From contig DATIYI010000267.1 in the NCBI GenBank assembly GCA_035517695.1, forward strand, positions 1-64,000: DNA of 64,000 nt. The letters are read 5' to 3'. Of the stretch, positions 17,715 through 26,764 are shown one piece after another. The notes beneath the pieces are model-generated. The model was given only the letters and a program-made list of their open reading frames with translations, searched no databases and was not told where the DNA came from. The stretch's first letter is position 1. The number at the start of each line of letters is the position of its first letter. Made by a program: the position numbers and the translations under genes. This DNA comes from DATFVJ01 sp035517695 (lineage in GTDB: Bacteria; Actinomycetota; Actinomycetes; Streptosporangiales; Streptosporangiaceae).

Positions 17715-18983
17715 TCACCGCAGGCCGACTGGGCGCCGCAGGGTGGCTTGCAGGATCCGGTCGATGAGTTCCCTGAGCGGCACGCCGGTCGCCGCCCACA
17801 TGAGCGGGAAGCCCGAGCCTGGCGTGATACCGGGCATGGTGTTGATCTCGTTGACCAGGACCCGGCCGTCCGGGGTGTAGAAGAAGTCCACCCGGGCCAG
17901 CCCTTCGCAGGACAACGCGTCGAACGCGGCGGCGGCGAGCCGCCGTATCTCCCTGCTGTGCTCCGCGGGGATCGGGGCCGGGATCACCATGCTGGTGGCA
18001 CTATCGAGGTACTTGGCCTCGAAGTCATAGAACTCCTGGTCGCCTGCCACCCGGACCTGGCCTGGCACGCTGGTGTCCGGCGGCCCGCCGTCGATTCCCT
18101 CCAGTACCCCGCACTCGATTTCGAGGCCCGCTATGGCGGCTTCCACCAGCACCTTCGGGTCATGCTCGCGGGCAGTTTCTATCGCCTCGTAGAGCTGCGC
18201 AACGTCGGATACCTTTGAGGTGCCGATGCTTGATCCGCCCCGCGCGGGCTTCACGAACACGGGCCAGCCCAGCTCGGATATCTCATCGAGGACGCGTTTG
18301 CGCCTGACCGCGGCGGGCGGGCCTGCGCTGGCGACAGCCGCCTGTCCCCAGTCTCTGTCGCGGACGACGACGTACGGCCCGAGCGGTAGGCCACGGGCCT
18401 TGAAGATTAGTTTCATGTATTCCTTGTCCATGCCGGCTGCGCTGGCGAAGACCCCTGCACCGGCATAGCGGACACCCGCGAGTTCGAGCAGCCCTTGGAT
18501 GGTGCCGTCCTCGCCGTAGGCGCCGTGCAGTAGTGGCAGTACGACATCGACCTCGGCCAGCGCCTGCGGTACTTGCCCGGCTCCTGTCACTGCGAGGCCG
18601 GATGCGCGCGTCCCATGCGGGGCGACCGGCGACACCGCAGGTTCCCGCGTTGCCCCCCGGTCGGGCGCGACGCCTGGTCCCTGTGCCGTCGATAGTTGCG
18701 GCGCGGTGCCCGGCCCCCCTGCAGTGCCGGAGCGGGTCGCAGGTACCCGCGCGGCCGACGGCGATTCCACCGAAGGGAGCCGGCCGTCAGCGATGGCCAG
18801 ACGCGCTGGATCGCCGTCCGTCAGTACCCACTGGCCTTCCCTCGTGATCCCGATCGGTATCACCTCGTACCTGGCTGGGTCGATCGCGGCGAGCACGTTC
18901 CCCGCACTAACGCATGAGACGGCATGTTCGGCACTGCGGCCCCCGAAAACCACGGCGACCCTGATCTTCCGCTGCTGGCTCAC
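17715..18983 (-). CDS. ddl: D-alanine--D-alanine ligase
   Basis: A 422-residue Ddl, which makes the D-Ala-D-Ala dipeptide for peptidoglycan. ATP-grasp signatures: VAVVFGGRSAEHAVSCVSA at the N terminus, LPLLHGAYGEDGTIQGLLEL, FVKPARGGSSIGTSKV, and FYTPDGRVLVNEINTMPGIT at the metal site. It is about 60 residues longer than usual because residues of roughly 70-140 are a Pro/Ala/Gly/Thr-rich low-complexity insertion in the N-terminal domain, outside the active site. In Streptomyces ddl follows gpsA; here its upstream side faces the glycerol operon instead. Confidence 0.96.
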   Translation of the reverse strand: MSQQRKIRVAVVFGGRSAEHAVSCVSAGNVLAAIDPARYEVIPIGITREGQWVLTDGDPARLAIADGRLPSVESPSAARVPATRSGTAGGPGTAPQLSTAQGPGVAPDRGATREPAVSPVAPHGTRASGLAVTGAGQVPQALAEVDVVLPLLHGAYGEDGTIQGLLELAGVRYAGAGVFASAAGMDKEYMKLIFKARGLPLGPYVVVRDRDWGQAAVASAGPPAAVRRKRVLDEISELGWPVFVKPARGGSSIGTSKVSDVAQLYEAIETAREHDPKVLVEAAIAGLEIECGVLEGIDGGPPDTSVPGQVRVAGDQEFYDFEAKYLDSATSMVIPAPIPAEHSREIRRLAAAAFDALSCEGLARVDFFYTPDGRVLVNEINTMPGITPGSGFPLMWAATGVPLRELIDRILQATLRRPVGLR

Positions 18984-19131
18984 GCGGCCTCCTCGGAATC
19001 TAATCGCAGCGTCCCGACCTTACCCCTCGATAGGCTGCCATGACCTTAGGGCACGTTTCGTGAGCTACCAGCATCCCCGCCTCGCTAGCCCGGTCCTCGC
19101 GCTGAGGGGCTGAGGGCGGCTGACGGCCTGT

Positions 19132-19878
19132 TCAGGAGGGATCGGGTGGGTCTGGTGACGGTCGCGCCTTGACCTGTGTGGCGTAATGATCCACGTAGGT
19201 CTGCTCGGTGAGCGTCATGATCTCGTGCATAATCTGATCGGCGGTCGTCCGCAGTACGGTGCGTTTGGCCGCATCTCGTGGGTTTTTCTCGAACAAGAGC
19301 GGCTTGCCGAAGCGCACCTCGACCTGCCCAGGCTCTGGCCACGATCTTCCGCTGGGCATCGACTGATAGGTTCCGACAATCCCCACCGGCACCACTGGGA
19401 CGCCGGCCGATAGGGCTACCCGGGCGATCCCCGTCTTCCCGCGGTAGAGCCGTCCGTCCGGCGTCCGGCTACCCTCGGGGAACATGAGGAGGCACCACTT
19501 CTGCGACAGGAGCCGGTTCACGCGTGCCATGGTCTGGCGGCTAGCAGCCCGCCTCTCGATGGGCACGGCGCCGACCGCCATCGACACGAATGCGCCGAGC
19601 AGCCGACGGGAATAGAAGTAGTCCGACGCGGCGGCGACCAGCGTCCGGTGGCGCAGTTCCCTCGGTAGGCTCATCAGGATCAGCGGCGTGTCCATGTGGC
19701 TGGAGTGGTTCGCCGCCAGCAGGAACGGCGGTTGGAGTTCGAGTAGGTTCTCCAGGCCCGAGACCTTTGGATGCACATAGTGCCTGATGATGGGTCGAAG
19801 GGTCCCGATCACAAACACTCCCCGTGCCACCCGGGCACCGACGGTCTGCGCCAGCATCCGTTCGCCCTTACGCTCCAT
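19132..19878 (-). CDS. plsC: 1-acylglycerol-3-phosphate acyltransferase (PlsC type), last gene of the glycerol operon
   Basis: About 248 residues, start ATG 19878 chosen because GGAGG lies 5 bp upstream. Motifs: NHSSHMD (HX4D catalytic), FPEGSRTPDG (motif III) and VPVVPVGIVGTYQSMP (motif IV). The enzyme adds an acyl chain to lysophosphatidic acid, giving phosphatidic acid at the membrane. It follows the epimerase gene by 38 bp and ends the eleven-gene glp-dha-pgsA run. It is one of three PlsC paralogues in the window. Confidence 0.88.
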   Translation of the reverse strand: MERKGERMLAQTVGARVARGVFVIGTLRPIIRHYVHPKVSGLENLLELQPPFLLAANHSSHMDTPLILMSLPRELRHRTLVAAASDYFYSRRLLGAFVSMAVGAVPIERRAASRQTMARVNRLLSQKWCLLMFPEGSRTPDGRLYRGKTGIARVALSAGVPVVPVGIVGTYQSMPSGRSWPEPGQVEVRFGKPLLFEKNPRDAAKRTVLRTTADQIMHEIMTLTEQTYVDHYATQVKARPSPDPPDPS

Positions 19879-19916
19879 CGACCCTCCGGATGGTGGCCCC
19901 AAACTGGTGCAGCCTG

Positions 19917-20939
19917 TCAGACCGTTCCCCAGGCTTCACCCGCGGGCAACGGCCGGGTGAGGTACCCGTGCTCGTTGTACCAGAGGAGGGTCCTGCGGAT
20001 CGTATCCTCCACGGGCGTATAGCGGACGCCGAGTTCCCGTTCCGCCCTTGAACCATCGTACATGTGGCCGTGCAGCAGGGTCTGGACCATCTCCCTGCAC
20101 AGGGGCGGATTGCGCCTGATGACCCGGGCGCCCTCCTCCAGGATCGTCGCCCCAGCGAGCGCGGCACGTGCCGGGATCCACCGAACCGGATGCTCGATCC
20201 CCGTGGTCCGCGCGAGCAGGTCGATTAGCTCCCGCGTGGTGCACGTAGCCCCATTGAGCACGTAACGCTCCCCGGGGGCGCCGCGTTCCTCCGCCAGGAG
20301 ATGCCCGGCCGTGCAGTCGGCGACGTCGAGTATGCTCATGCGGCTGTCGATCAGGAACCGGAGACGACCGTTCACGTACTGGAGCAGCAGGCGGGCCGTC
20401 CCGTGCACGCGGCCGGGCCCCTGCACCGACGACGGGCTGACGCACACCACGTCCACGTTTCTGGCGGCCGCCTCGTTGCGGACTCGAACTTCGGCCCGGT
20501 ACTTCGTCCGCTCGTACTGTGACAGAAACCAGCCGCGGTGGACCGATTGCTCGTTCCCGACGGTCCCCGGGGCTTCTCCAAGCGCTGCCGCGGAGGAGGT
20601 GTACACAACCCGGCGGATCCCCGCGCGAGCGGCCGCGATGACAACATTCGTCGAGCCGTCGATGTTGACCCGTGCCATCGGCCGGGGGTCGGTTAGGCAG
20701 AACGCGTTCACCCCGGCGGCGTGGTACACCACGCCGCACCCTGTCATGGCCAGGACAAGGCTCTCAAGGTCCAGGAGGTCTCCGGTGACCGTCTCCACCC
20801 CCCGGCCCTTCAGTTCGCCGGCAGCCCGGCCGGACCGGGCCACAGCCCGCACAGGCCGGCCCAGCGAGACCAGCCGTTCCAGGATGGCTCCGCCCACGAA
20901 GCCGGTGGCTCCGAGGACCAGGGTCGGCTTGGCATCCAT
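19917..20939 (-). CDS. NAD-dependent epimerase/dehydratase-like extended SDR
   Basis: A 340-residue extended short-chain dehydrogenase: LVLGATGFVGGAILERLVSL at the N terminus, YTSSAAALGEAPGT, then the catalytic Y-x3-K in QYERTKYRAE. It is nearest in style to dihydroflavonol-reductase/HpnA-like proteins that reduce sugar-nucleotide or lipid-linked carbonyls. Its substrate is unknown. Its ATG shares one base with the pgsA stop, so it is translationally coupled to a phospholipid gene, suggesting a lipid head group or polyol substrate. Confidence 0.8.
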   Translation of the reverse strand: MDAKPTLVLGATGFVGGAILERLVSLGRPVRAVARSGRAAGELKGRGVETVTGDLLDLESLVLAMTGCGVVYHAAGVNAFCLTDPRPMARVNIDGSTNVVIAAARAGIRRVVYTSSAAALGEAPGTVGNEQSVHRGWFLSQYERTKYRAEVRVRNEAAARNVDVVCVSPSSVQGPGRVHGTARLLLQYVNGRLRFLIDSRMSILDVADCTAGHLLAEERGAPGERYVLNGATCTTRELIDLLARTTGIEHPVRWIPARAALAGATILEEGARVIRRNPPLCREMVQTLLHGHMYDGSRAERELGVRYTPVEDTIRRTLLWYNEHGYLTRPLPAGEAWGTV

Positions 20940-21526
20940 CAGCGGCGTCCCGTCCCGAGCACCGAGGAGAAGCGGGCGAAATACTCGACCGCGGACAGCA
21001 CGGTTATCACAACCGCAAGGCTCATGGCCCACTCGTCCAGATACAGATACCCTACCCGGTGCGGGTATCTCAAGATGGCCATGACGATGGCGACAAACTG
21101 CACGGCGAACTTGAGCTTGCCCCAGATCGACGGGTGGATGACCGTCCCGCTGGCGGCGGCGATGGCCTTGAGGCCAAGAACCGAGATCTCCCGCCCGACG
21201 ATCACCACGGCCGCCCACGGGGAGGCTCGCCCCACGGCCACCAGCGCGATCAGGACCCCGGACACCAGCAGCTTGTCGGCCGTGGTGTCCAGGAACCCCC
21301 CGAGCTCGGTGGTGGCACGCCACCGCCTCGCCAGGTAGCCGTCGAAGAAGTCGGTTGCCGCGGCGAGGGTGAAAAGCACAGCGGCCCCGACGTAGGCGTG
21401 GTTCACCGTGGGGCCGGCCAGCACGAGCGCCATCACCGGCACTATCATGACCACCCGCAACAGGCTGATGCCGTTCAGGAGCTGCGCCGTCCGCTGGTCT
21501 CTCATTGCCTCGCCATCGGATGCCAT
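20939..21526 (-). CDS. pgsA: CDP-diacylglycerol--glycerol-3-phosphate 3-phosphatidyltransferase
   Basis: A 195-residue CDP-alcohol phosphatidyltransferase with the full signature DFFDGYLARRW then GGFLDTTADK (D-G-x2-A-R-x8-G-x3-D-x3-D). About five membrane helices. It condenses CDP-diacylglycerol with glycerol-3-phosphate to give phosphatidylglycerol phosphate. An alternative start ATG 21505 has a better ribosome binding site (GCGAGG) and removes seven residues. Its position in the glycerol operon fits its need for glycerol-3-phosphate. Other CDP-alcohol transferases have the same signature, so the acceptor is inferred. Confidence 0.85.
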   Translation of the reverse strand: MASDGEAMRDQRTAQLLNGISLLRVVMIVPVMALVLAGPTVNHAYVGAAVLFTLAAATDFFDGYLARRWRATTELGGFLDTTADKLLVSGVLIALVAVGRASPWAAVVIVGREISVLGLKAIAAASGTVIHPSIWGKLKFAVQFVAIVMAILRYPHRVGYLYLDEWAMSLAVVITVLSAVEYFARFSSVLGTGRR

Positions 21527-21554
21527 CGGCTTTCAGCATCCCATATGGGCGGCC

Positions 21555-24212
21555 TTAACGGCCCCGCACCAGCTCTCGCACGGCGTCGGCAGACGGCAGC
21601 AGGATGGCCTGCCGGGCCAGCTCCGCAGCCTCCGCCAGATCCACCTCCCTGACCGCCTGCTTGACGACGGCGACCGAGGCTGTGTTAACCGAAAGCTCAC
21701 GCACGCCGAGGCCGAGGAGCAGGGGAACGGCGAGCGGGTCGGCCGCCAACTCGCCGCACACCCCGATCCACCGGCCCGCCTCGGTGGCCGCCACCGCCGC
21801 CCGGCCGATGAGCGTCAGCACGGCGGGGTGCATCGCGTCGGCGAGCCGGGCCACCGCGGTCACGTCGCGATCGGCAGCCATGGTGTACTGGGTGAGGTCG
21901 TTGGTGCCCACGGAGAAGAAGTCGACAGCCCCGGCCAGGCTCGCGGCGGCGACGGCGGCCGAGGGAACCTCGATCATGATCCCTACTTCCGGCCCGCCCA
22001 TCCTGTCCGCCGCCACGCCGCCCTGGCGAAGGCCGTGCCGCGCCTCCGCCACCAGCCGCAGTGCCGCGTCTACCTCCTCCCGGGTGGCCACCATGGGGAA
22101 CATGAGCCGCACGGGGTGCTGCGCTGCCACCCGCAGTACGGCCCGGATCTGCGGCAGCAGAAGTTCGGTCCTGGCCAGGCCGAGCCGGATGCCGCGCTGT
22201 CCTAGCGCCGGGTTCGGCTCCGTCTCCCTGGGCAGATATGAAAGCGGCTTGTCTGCCCCGACGTCCAGTGTCCTGACGATGAGCGGCCGGCCGTCCAGGA
22301 TCCGGGCGATCTCCCGGTACATCGCCTCCTGCTCCTGCTCGGTCGGCATGGCCGCCGCGGCCTGGAACACGAACTCGGTTCGAAGCAGGCCCACCCCGTC
22401 GGCGCCTGCGGCGACCGCTCGCCGGACGTCCTCGACCGAGCCCGCGTTGGCAGCGACCTCCACGCGGGTACCGTCTCGGGTGACGGCTGGCTGGTCGGCC
22501 AACTGGCGGGCTCGCTCGCCAGCCGCCCGGCGGCGCTCCTCAGCCCGCTCGGCCGCGGCGACGTCCGCGGGCGGCGGCGCGACCCGCACCGTTCCCCGTT
22601 CCCCATCCAGCAGGAGCAGCGTCGCCTCGGGCAGCGCTAGCAACCCGGCCCCCAAGCCGACCACGGCCGGAATGCCCAGCGCCCTGGCGAGGATGGCGGC
22701 GTGCGAGGTCGGACCCCCGAGGGCCGTGGCGATTCCCCGGACCACGGCCGGATCGAAGCCGGCCGTGTCGGCAGGAGACAGGTCGGCGGCCAGCACGATG
22801 CCTGGCTCGCTTCCTCCTGAGCGGCTCACGGCGAGCAGGTGCGCCAGCACCTGAGCCCGGATGCTCTCCAGATCGCGGACTCGTCCCCGCTGGTACTCGT
22901 CCTCCAGGCGCTGCCAGACCTCGGCCATGTCGCTCACCGCACGGTCCCAGGCGTCCGCGGCGTTTCGGCCTTCGCCGATGAGGCGGCGGGCCGGGTCCAG
23001 CAGGGCCTCGTCCTTCAGAAACAGCAGGTGAGCATCGAAGATGGCCGATTCGTACGCAGCGCCGGTTCTCGCTGCCACCGAGTCCCTGGCGGCTAGGACA
23101 TCACGCCGCGTTGCCTCGAGGGCGTCATCCAGCCGGTCGAGCTCCGGTCCGGGGGCGTCCGCAGGCGTCCGCGGTACCTCGATCGGTGCCGCGCGCAGCT
23201 GCCTGGCCGGTCCCACCGCGATACCAGGGGAGGCGGCGAGTCCGTGCAACACCGTCCCAGCGGCCGGGGCCTCGTTGGCGGGTGGCGGCTGCGGCGGGAC
23301 CTGCCGCGTCGTGGCATCGGCCGGCGGCGGCCGCTGCGTGGTGGCATCGGCCTGCGGCGGCCGCTGCGTGGCCGAAGCGGCGGTCCGCTGGGCCGCGGGC
23401 TCGTCGAAATTACGAGCCGCCAGGTCGCGAAGGGCCTCGAGCACCTCCCGAGCCTGCGGCCCGGTCGCCCGCACCAGAACCTCGTGTCCCTGGCGGACTC
23501 CCAGGGTGGCCACGCCGTTAAGGCTCCGCGCACTGGCCGGCCCCGAATGTGCGGTCAGGTTCTCCGCCGTCACCGTCGCCTCGAACCGCCCGACCGTCTC
23601 GACGAACCTGGCGGCGGGGCGGGCGTGCAGGCCGAGGGGGTTGGCGATGGACAAACGTGCCTCGACGGCTCCCTCCCCGTGGCCGCCATCCGCGGGCCAC
23701 TCCCCGGCCGGCCCGTCGCCAGGAGCCTCCCCGGCCGGCCCGTCGCGGGTAATCTCCCCGGCCAGCCCGTCGCCAGGAACTTGCTCGGGCTCCTGTTCAG
23801 GGGAGGCGGCGAGATGGGCGGTCTTGCCGGCTAGCCCACCTCGCGCTTCCGCCGCCACCCGTGCCAGCGGTTCTCCCAGCCGGGCCGCCACCGCGGCGGC
23901 TACGGCACCTTCGACGATGGGGGCCTCGCATAGGAGCAGCCTGGGGCGACGCTCATCCGCCACCATTTCCAGGGCCATCTCCGCGGACATGACCGCGCTG
24001 CCCAGATCCATGAGCACGAGGACACCTTCATCGCTCCATGCTTCCGTCACCGCACGAGCCACGAGCGCGGCGTCGGTCCCGAGTGGGCGGCCGGGGAGGT
24101 CCAGGCCGCCCGCGGCGACGATGGCGACGTCGGGGCCCGCCATCTCCCTGGCAAGTTCCACGACGCCCTCGGCCAGGCGGGCGCTGTGCGACACGATCAC
24201 GATCCCGACCAT
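21555..24212 (-). CDS. dhaM: DhaM-HPr-Enzyme I fusion (PEP-dependent donor for dihydroxyacetone kinase)
   Basis: An 885-residue three-module phosphorelay. Residues 1-135 are the mannose-type EIIA of DhaM, with phospho-His9 in VSHSARLAEG. Residues 180-270 are HPr, with His196 in NPLGLHARPAARF. Residues 330-885 are Enzyme I: swivel His504 in GGPTSHAAILARALGIPAV, then the complete PEP-binding barrel (GVGLLRTEF, MIEVPSAA, FFSVGTNDLTQYT) and Cys819 in GVCGELAADP. E. coli DhaM lacks the PEP-binding part, so this version should accept phosphate directly from PEP without general Enzyme I or HPr. The linkers are repetitive (GDGPAGE-type and ATTQRPP-type). It phosphorylates DhaL-bound ADP in the DhaKLM system; dhaK and dhaL are five and six genes upstream. 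Confidence 0.93.
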   Translation of the reverse strand: MVGIVIVSHSARLAEGVVELAREMAGPDVAIVAAGGLDLPGRPLGTDAALVARAVTEAWSDEGVLVLMDLGSAVMSAEMALEMVADERRPRLLLCEAPIVEGAVAAAVAARLGEPLARVAAEARGGLAGKTAHLAASPEQEPEQVPGDGLAGEITRDGPAGEAPGDGPAGEWPADGGHGEGAVEARLSIANPLGLHARPAARFVETVGRFEATVTAENLTAHSGPASARSLNGVATLGVRQGHEVLVRATGPQAREVLEALRDLAARNFDEPAAQRTAASATQRPPQADATTQRPPPADATTRQVPPQPPPANEAPAAGTVLHGLAASPGIAVGPARQLRAAPIEVPRTPADAPGPELDRLDDALEATRRDVLAARDSVAARTGAAYESAIFDAHLLFLKDEALLDPARRLIGEGRNAADAWDRAVSDMAEVWQRLEDEYQRGRVRDLESIRAQVLAHLLAVSRSGGSEPGIVLAADLSPADTAGFDPAVVRGIATALGGPTSHAAILARALGIPAVVGLGAGLLALPEATLLLLDGERGTVRVAPPPADVAAAERAEERRRAAGERARQLADQPAVTRDGTRVEVAANAGSVEDVRRAVAAGADGVGLLRTEFVFQAAAAMPTEQEQEAMYREIARILDGRPLIVRTLDVGADKPLSYLPRETEPNPALGQRGIRLGLARTELLLPQIRAVLRVAAQHPVRLMFPMVATREEVDAALRLVAEARHGLRQGGVAADRMGGPEVGIMIEVPSAAVAAASLAGAVDFFSVGTNDLTQYTMAADRDVTAVARLADAMHPAVLTLIGRAAVAATEAGRWIGVCGELAADPLAVPLLLGLGVRELSVNTASVAVVKQAVREVDLAEAAELARQAILLPSADAVRELVRGR

Positions 24213-24239
24213 CGCGGTCCCCGCTACCTGGACTCGAGG

Positions 24240-25481
24240 CTATTTTCTGCGTGCTCGGCTGCCGAGGCCGTAGGCCTGATGCAGGATCTCGACCGGGTGG
24301 ACGGACTCCCGGCCGGTGCCGTGCGTTATCTGCCACCGGCACGTCTCACTGTCGCATACCGCGAGGTCGGGCCCGGCATCCCGGATGTCCCCGAAGAGGC
24401 CGGCCCCGACCTGCATGGCAACGTCGTACTTCTCGCGCTTGGTCCCGTAGGTACCCGCGATTCCGCAGCACGCCCGGTCCAGCTCGATCACCTTCAGCTC
24501 CGGTATCAGGTCGAGCAGGTCCAGGGCCGGCTTGCCGATCAGGTGGCTCTGTTGCTGGCACGGCGCGTGATAGGTCACCGTGATCGGCAGGGAGTTGAAG
24601 TCGCTGCGGAGCCGGCCCTGCTCGTCCAGATCGGCCAGGAACTCGCAGATATCGTAGGTCTGCTCGCTCACCACGCGGAGATCCTGGTCGTCCTCCATGC
24701 CCAGGATCTCCAGGGCCTCACGCTTCAGCATGAGGCCACAGCTGGTCGATGTGGCCACGATTTTGTAGCCCTGCCTGGCATAGGGCGCCAGGTTCCTGGC
24801 AAGCCGGCTGACATAGGAGCGCGCAGTGTCGAATATCCCGTTCGACTGCAGGGGAAGCCCGCAGCAGTCCTGCGGCGGCACCAGGACCCGGAACCCGTTG
24901 TGTTCCAGGACGGCTACCGCCTGCACCCCGAGTTCCGGCTGGAAGTAGTTGGTGCTGCAGCCATGGAAGTACACCACCGCATCGTCGGTAGGCGGCGGTT
25001 GGTGGCGCCGGGCCCAGCCCTGGAATGTCAGGCCCGCGAATTTCGGCAGCGGGGCCTGCCGGTGGATCCGCAGCGTCTTCTCGATCAGCAGGCGGATACC
25101 TCGATTGGACAGCGCGAGGTTGGCCAGCGGCGCCAGCGGCGTGGCCAGCCTGCCCTCCACGCTCGGCCTGGCCAGGAGATGGTCACGCAGGGGGATGCCC
25201 CGTTGCTGCTTCATGGTGGCCCGGGCCCTGGAGTTGATCTCTGCGACCTTCACTCCCTGCGGGCACACCAGTGTGCAGATGCCGCATCCGGAGCAATAGT
25301 CGATCGAATCGTCCGCCGATGCCCCGGGCGTGCGGAAGCGCTCGGCCTGAGGTCCCTCGTACTTCGGCCCGGGGAACAGCGGAGTGACGTTCATGACAGG
25401 GCACGCCGTCTCACATATATTGCACTTCACGCAGTGGTCGAGCGATCCGCGGATAAATCCGGGCAGCGATTCGTCGATCAT
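24240..25481 (-). CDS. glpC: Anaerobic-type glycerol-3-phosphate dehydrogenase subunit C
   Basis: A 413-residue iron-sulfur membrane-anchor subunit. Two 4Fe-4S motifs lie at the N terminus (CVKCNICETACP and CSGCGICTLVCPQG), then two CCG domains (DCCGLPLQSNG and DRACCGIAGTYG) of the kind that pass electrons to quinones. It completes GlpABC, which oxidises glycerol-3-phosphate to dihydroxyacetone phosphate. Its ATG overlaps the glpB stop by 4 bp. Confidence 0.95.
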   Translation of the reverse strand: MIDESLPGFIRGSLDHCVKCNICETACPVMNVTPLFPGPKYEGPQAERFRTPGASADDSIDYCSGCGICTLVCPQGVKVAEINSRARATMKQQRGIPLRDHLLARPSVEGRLATPLAPLANLALSNRGIRLLIEKTLRIHRQAPLPKFAGLTFQGWARRHQPPPTDDAVVYFHGCSTNYFQPELGVQAVAVLEHNGFRVLVPPQDCCGLPLQSNGIFDTARSYVSRLARNLAPYARQGYKIVATSTSCGLMLKREALEILGMEDDQDLRVVSEQTYDICEFLADLDEQGRLRSDFNSLPITVTYHAPCQQQSHLIGKPALDLLDLIPELKVIELDRACCGIAGTYGTKREKYDVAMQVGAGLFGDIRDAGPDLAVCDSETCRWQITHGTGRESVHPVEILHQAYGLGSRARRK

Positions 25482-26764
25482 TCAGCATCCTCCAGGATCG
25501 CGCCGGCCGCCAGGTACCCGGTCGACAGGCTGATGCCGTCCCCGGACTTCTCCCGCCAGGGTCTGGCCCCGCCGATCACGGCCCCGGCCGCGTGCAGGTT
25601 CTCATGCACGGGCTCCCCGCCCGGGCCGACCGGGCGGAGCCTGCGGTCGACCCGGACGCCGACCGAATCCATCGGGTGCTCGTCGAGGTACCGGGGCAAG
25701 AACCCTGGCTCTGCACCGGAGGGCCTGCCCCACACCGGCAGCCCAAGCACCGATTCCCGGACGGCGCCGCGGGAGTCAACTTCGATCCCGCCGGAGGCGA
25801 GCCCTCCCGTCGCCAGCACCACTGACCGGGCCGCCCGTACCGTCTCCCTGGCCGCTGTCCGGATCCGCACGCCGACGAGCTTGCCGCTCCGCAGCTCCGG
25901 ACCCACCGCCTGCGCGCCAAGCACGAACCGTCCGCCGGCCCGGCGGAGGCGTTCCTGCAGGACCCTGGCCAGGCGCACGCCAGGCACTGACGGCGGAATC
26001 GTGGGGATCTCAAACACGGGGCGGCCGACCGCCTCCTGGAACTCGGTCCACACCGACCCGACGTGATCAAACCCGAGTACCGCCGGCATTCCAACCGCCT
26101 GCTCGTCGTGGAGGGCGGCGCGCAGCTCAGCCGCCACCGCGCTGCGGAACGCCGCCTCCTCGAAGCGTCGGCCGAATGCGAGCGTGCCCACGTCAGCCTC
26201 GCCGCCCGTGGGTGGGTTCAGCATGATGGACCTGGCCTCAACCGCGGCACCGCCGCTGACCGCGGAAGCCCGGAGGTTGTCAGCCACCAGCGCGGGGTGA
26301 AAGTCCTTCAGCGCCCGGAGCCCGATGATGGCCACGTGCTTGAGCGCGCGGATGTCGCCGCCTGCCATGGTCTCCGGCACCACCGCGCTTGGCCGGGGAA
26401 CCCCGACGGCCGTCGGCAGCAGCATGTTGACCTCTGGGTCGCCCAGATAGGCATAGGTGTTCACCCGCTCCTTGAGCCAATTCACGCTCTTGGCCAGCAC
26501 GCCGGGGGTGACGAGAGCGTAGGGATGGTCCGGGTGGGCTGCCACGAAGGCCGCAAGCGCACGTGCCGGGCTGTCCACCCGGTCGGGCCCGTATCCCAGG
26601 ATGTCCACGGTCGCCGGGGCGAGGCGGAGCGAACCCAGGCCCTTGGCCACCGTGACGACTCGCAGCCCGGCCTCGGCCAGGCGAACCCCTGCGGTGAGGC
26701 CTGCCATCCCGGCTCCTACCACGACCGCATCGGCCATCCGGCCGTCGCCCGCTCGGCCGCTCAT
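25478..26764 (-). CDS. glpB: Anaerobic-type glycerol-3-phosphate dehydrogenase subunit B
   Basis: About 428 residues, starting at ATG 26764, which overlaps the glpA stop by 4 bp; the frame is open further upstream but that is shadow sequence of glpA. N-terminal FAD fold: ADAVVVGAGMAGLTAGVRLA, then VVLATGGLASGGIEVDS and a C-terminal AGAVIGGARPW. GlpB is the second flavoprotein of GlpABC, needed for electron transfer to GlpC. Confidence 0.93.
   Translation of the reverse strand: MSGRAGDGRMADAVVVGAGMAGLTAGVRLAEAGLRVVTVAKGLGSLRLAPATVDILGYGPDRVDSPARALAAFVAAHPDHPYALVTPGVLAKSVNWLKERVNTYAYLGDPEVNMLLPTAVGVPRPSAVVPETMAGGDIRALKHVAIIGLRALKDFHPALVADNLRASAVSGGAAVEARSIMLNPPTGGEADVGTLAFGRRFEEAAFRSAVAAELRAALHDEQAVGMPAVLGFDHVGSVWTEFQEAVGRPVFEIPTIPPSVPGVRLARVLQERLRRAGGRFVLGAQAVGPELRSGKLVGVRIRTAARETVRAARSVVLATGGLASGGIEVDSRGAVRESVLGLPVWGRPSGAEPGFLPRYLDEHPMDSVGVRVDRRLRPVGPGGEPVHENLHAAGAVIGGARPWREKSGDGISLSTGYLAAGAILEDAE

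Noticed and set aside
19936..20739. Arg/Gly/Pro-rich 267-codon frame in the SDR gene
   Set aside because: Out-of-frame shadow of the epimerase gene.
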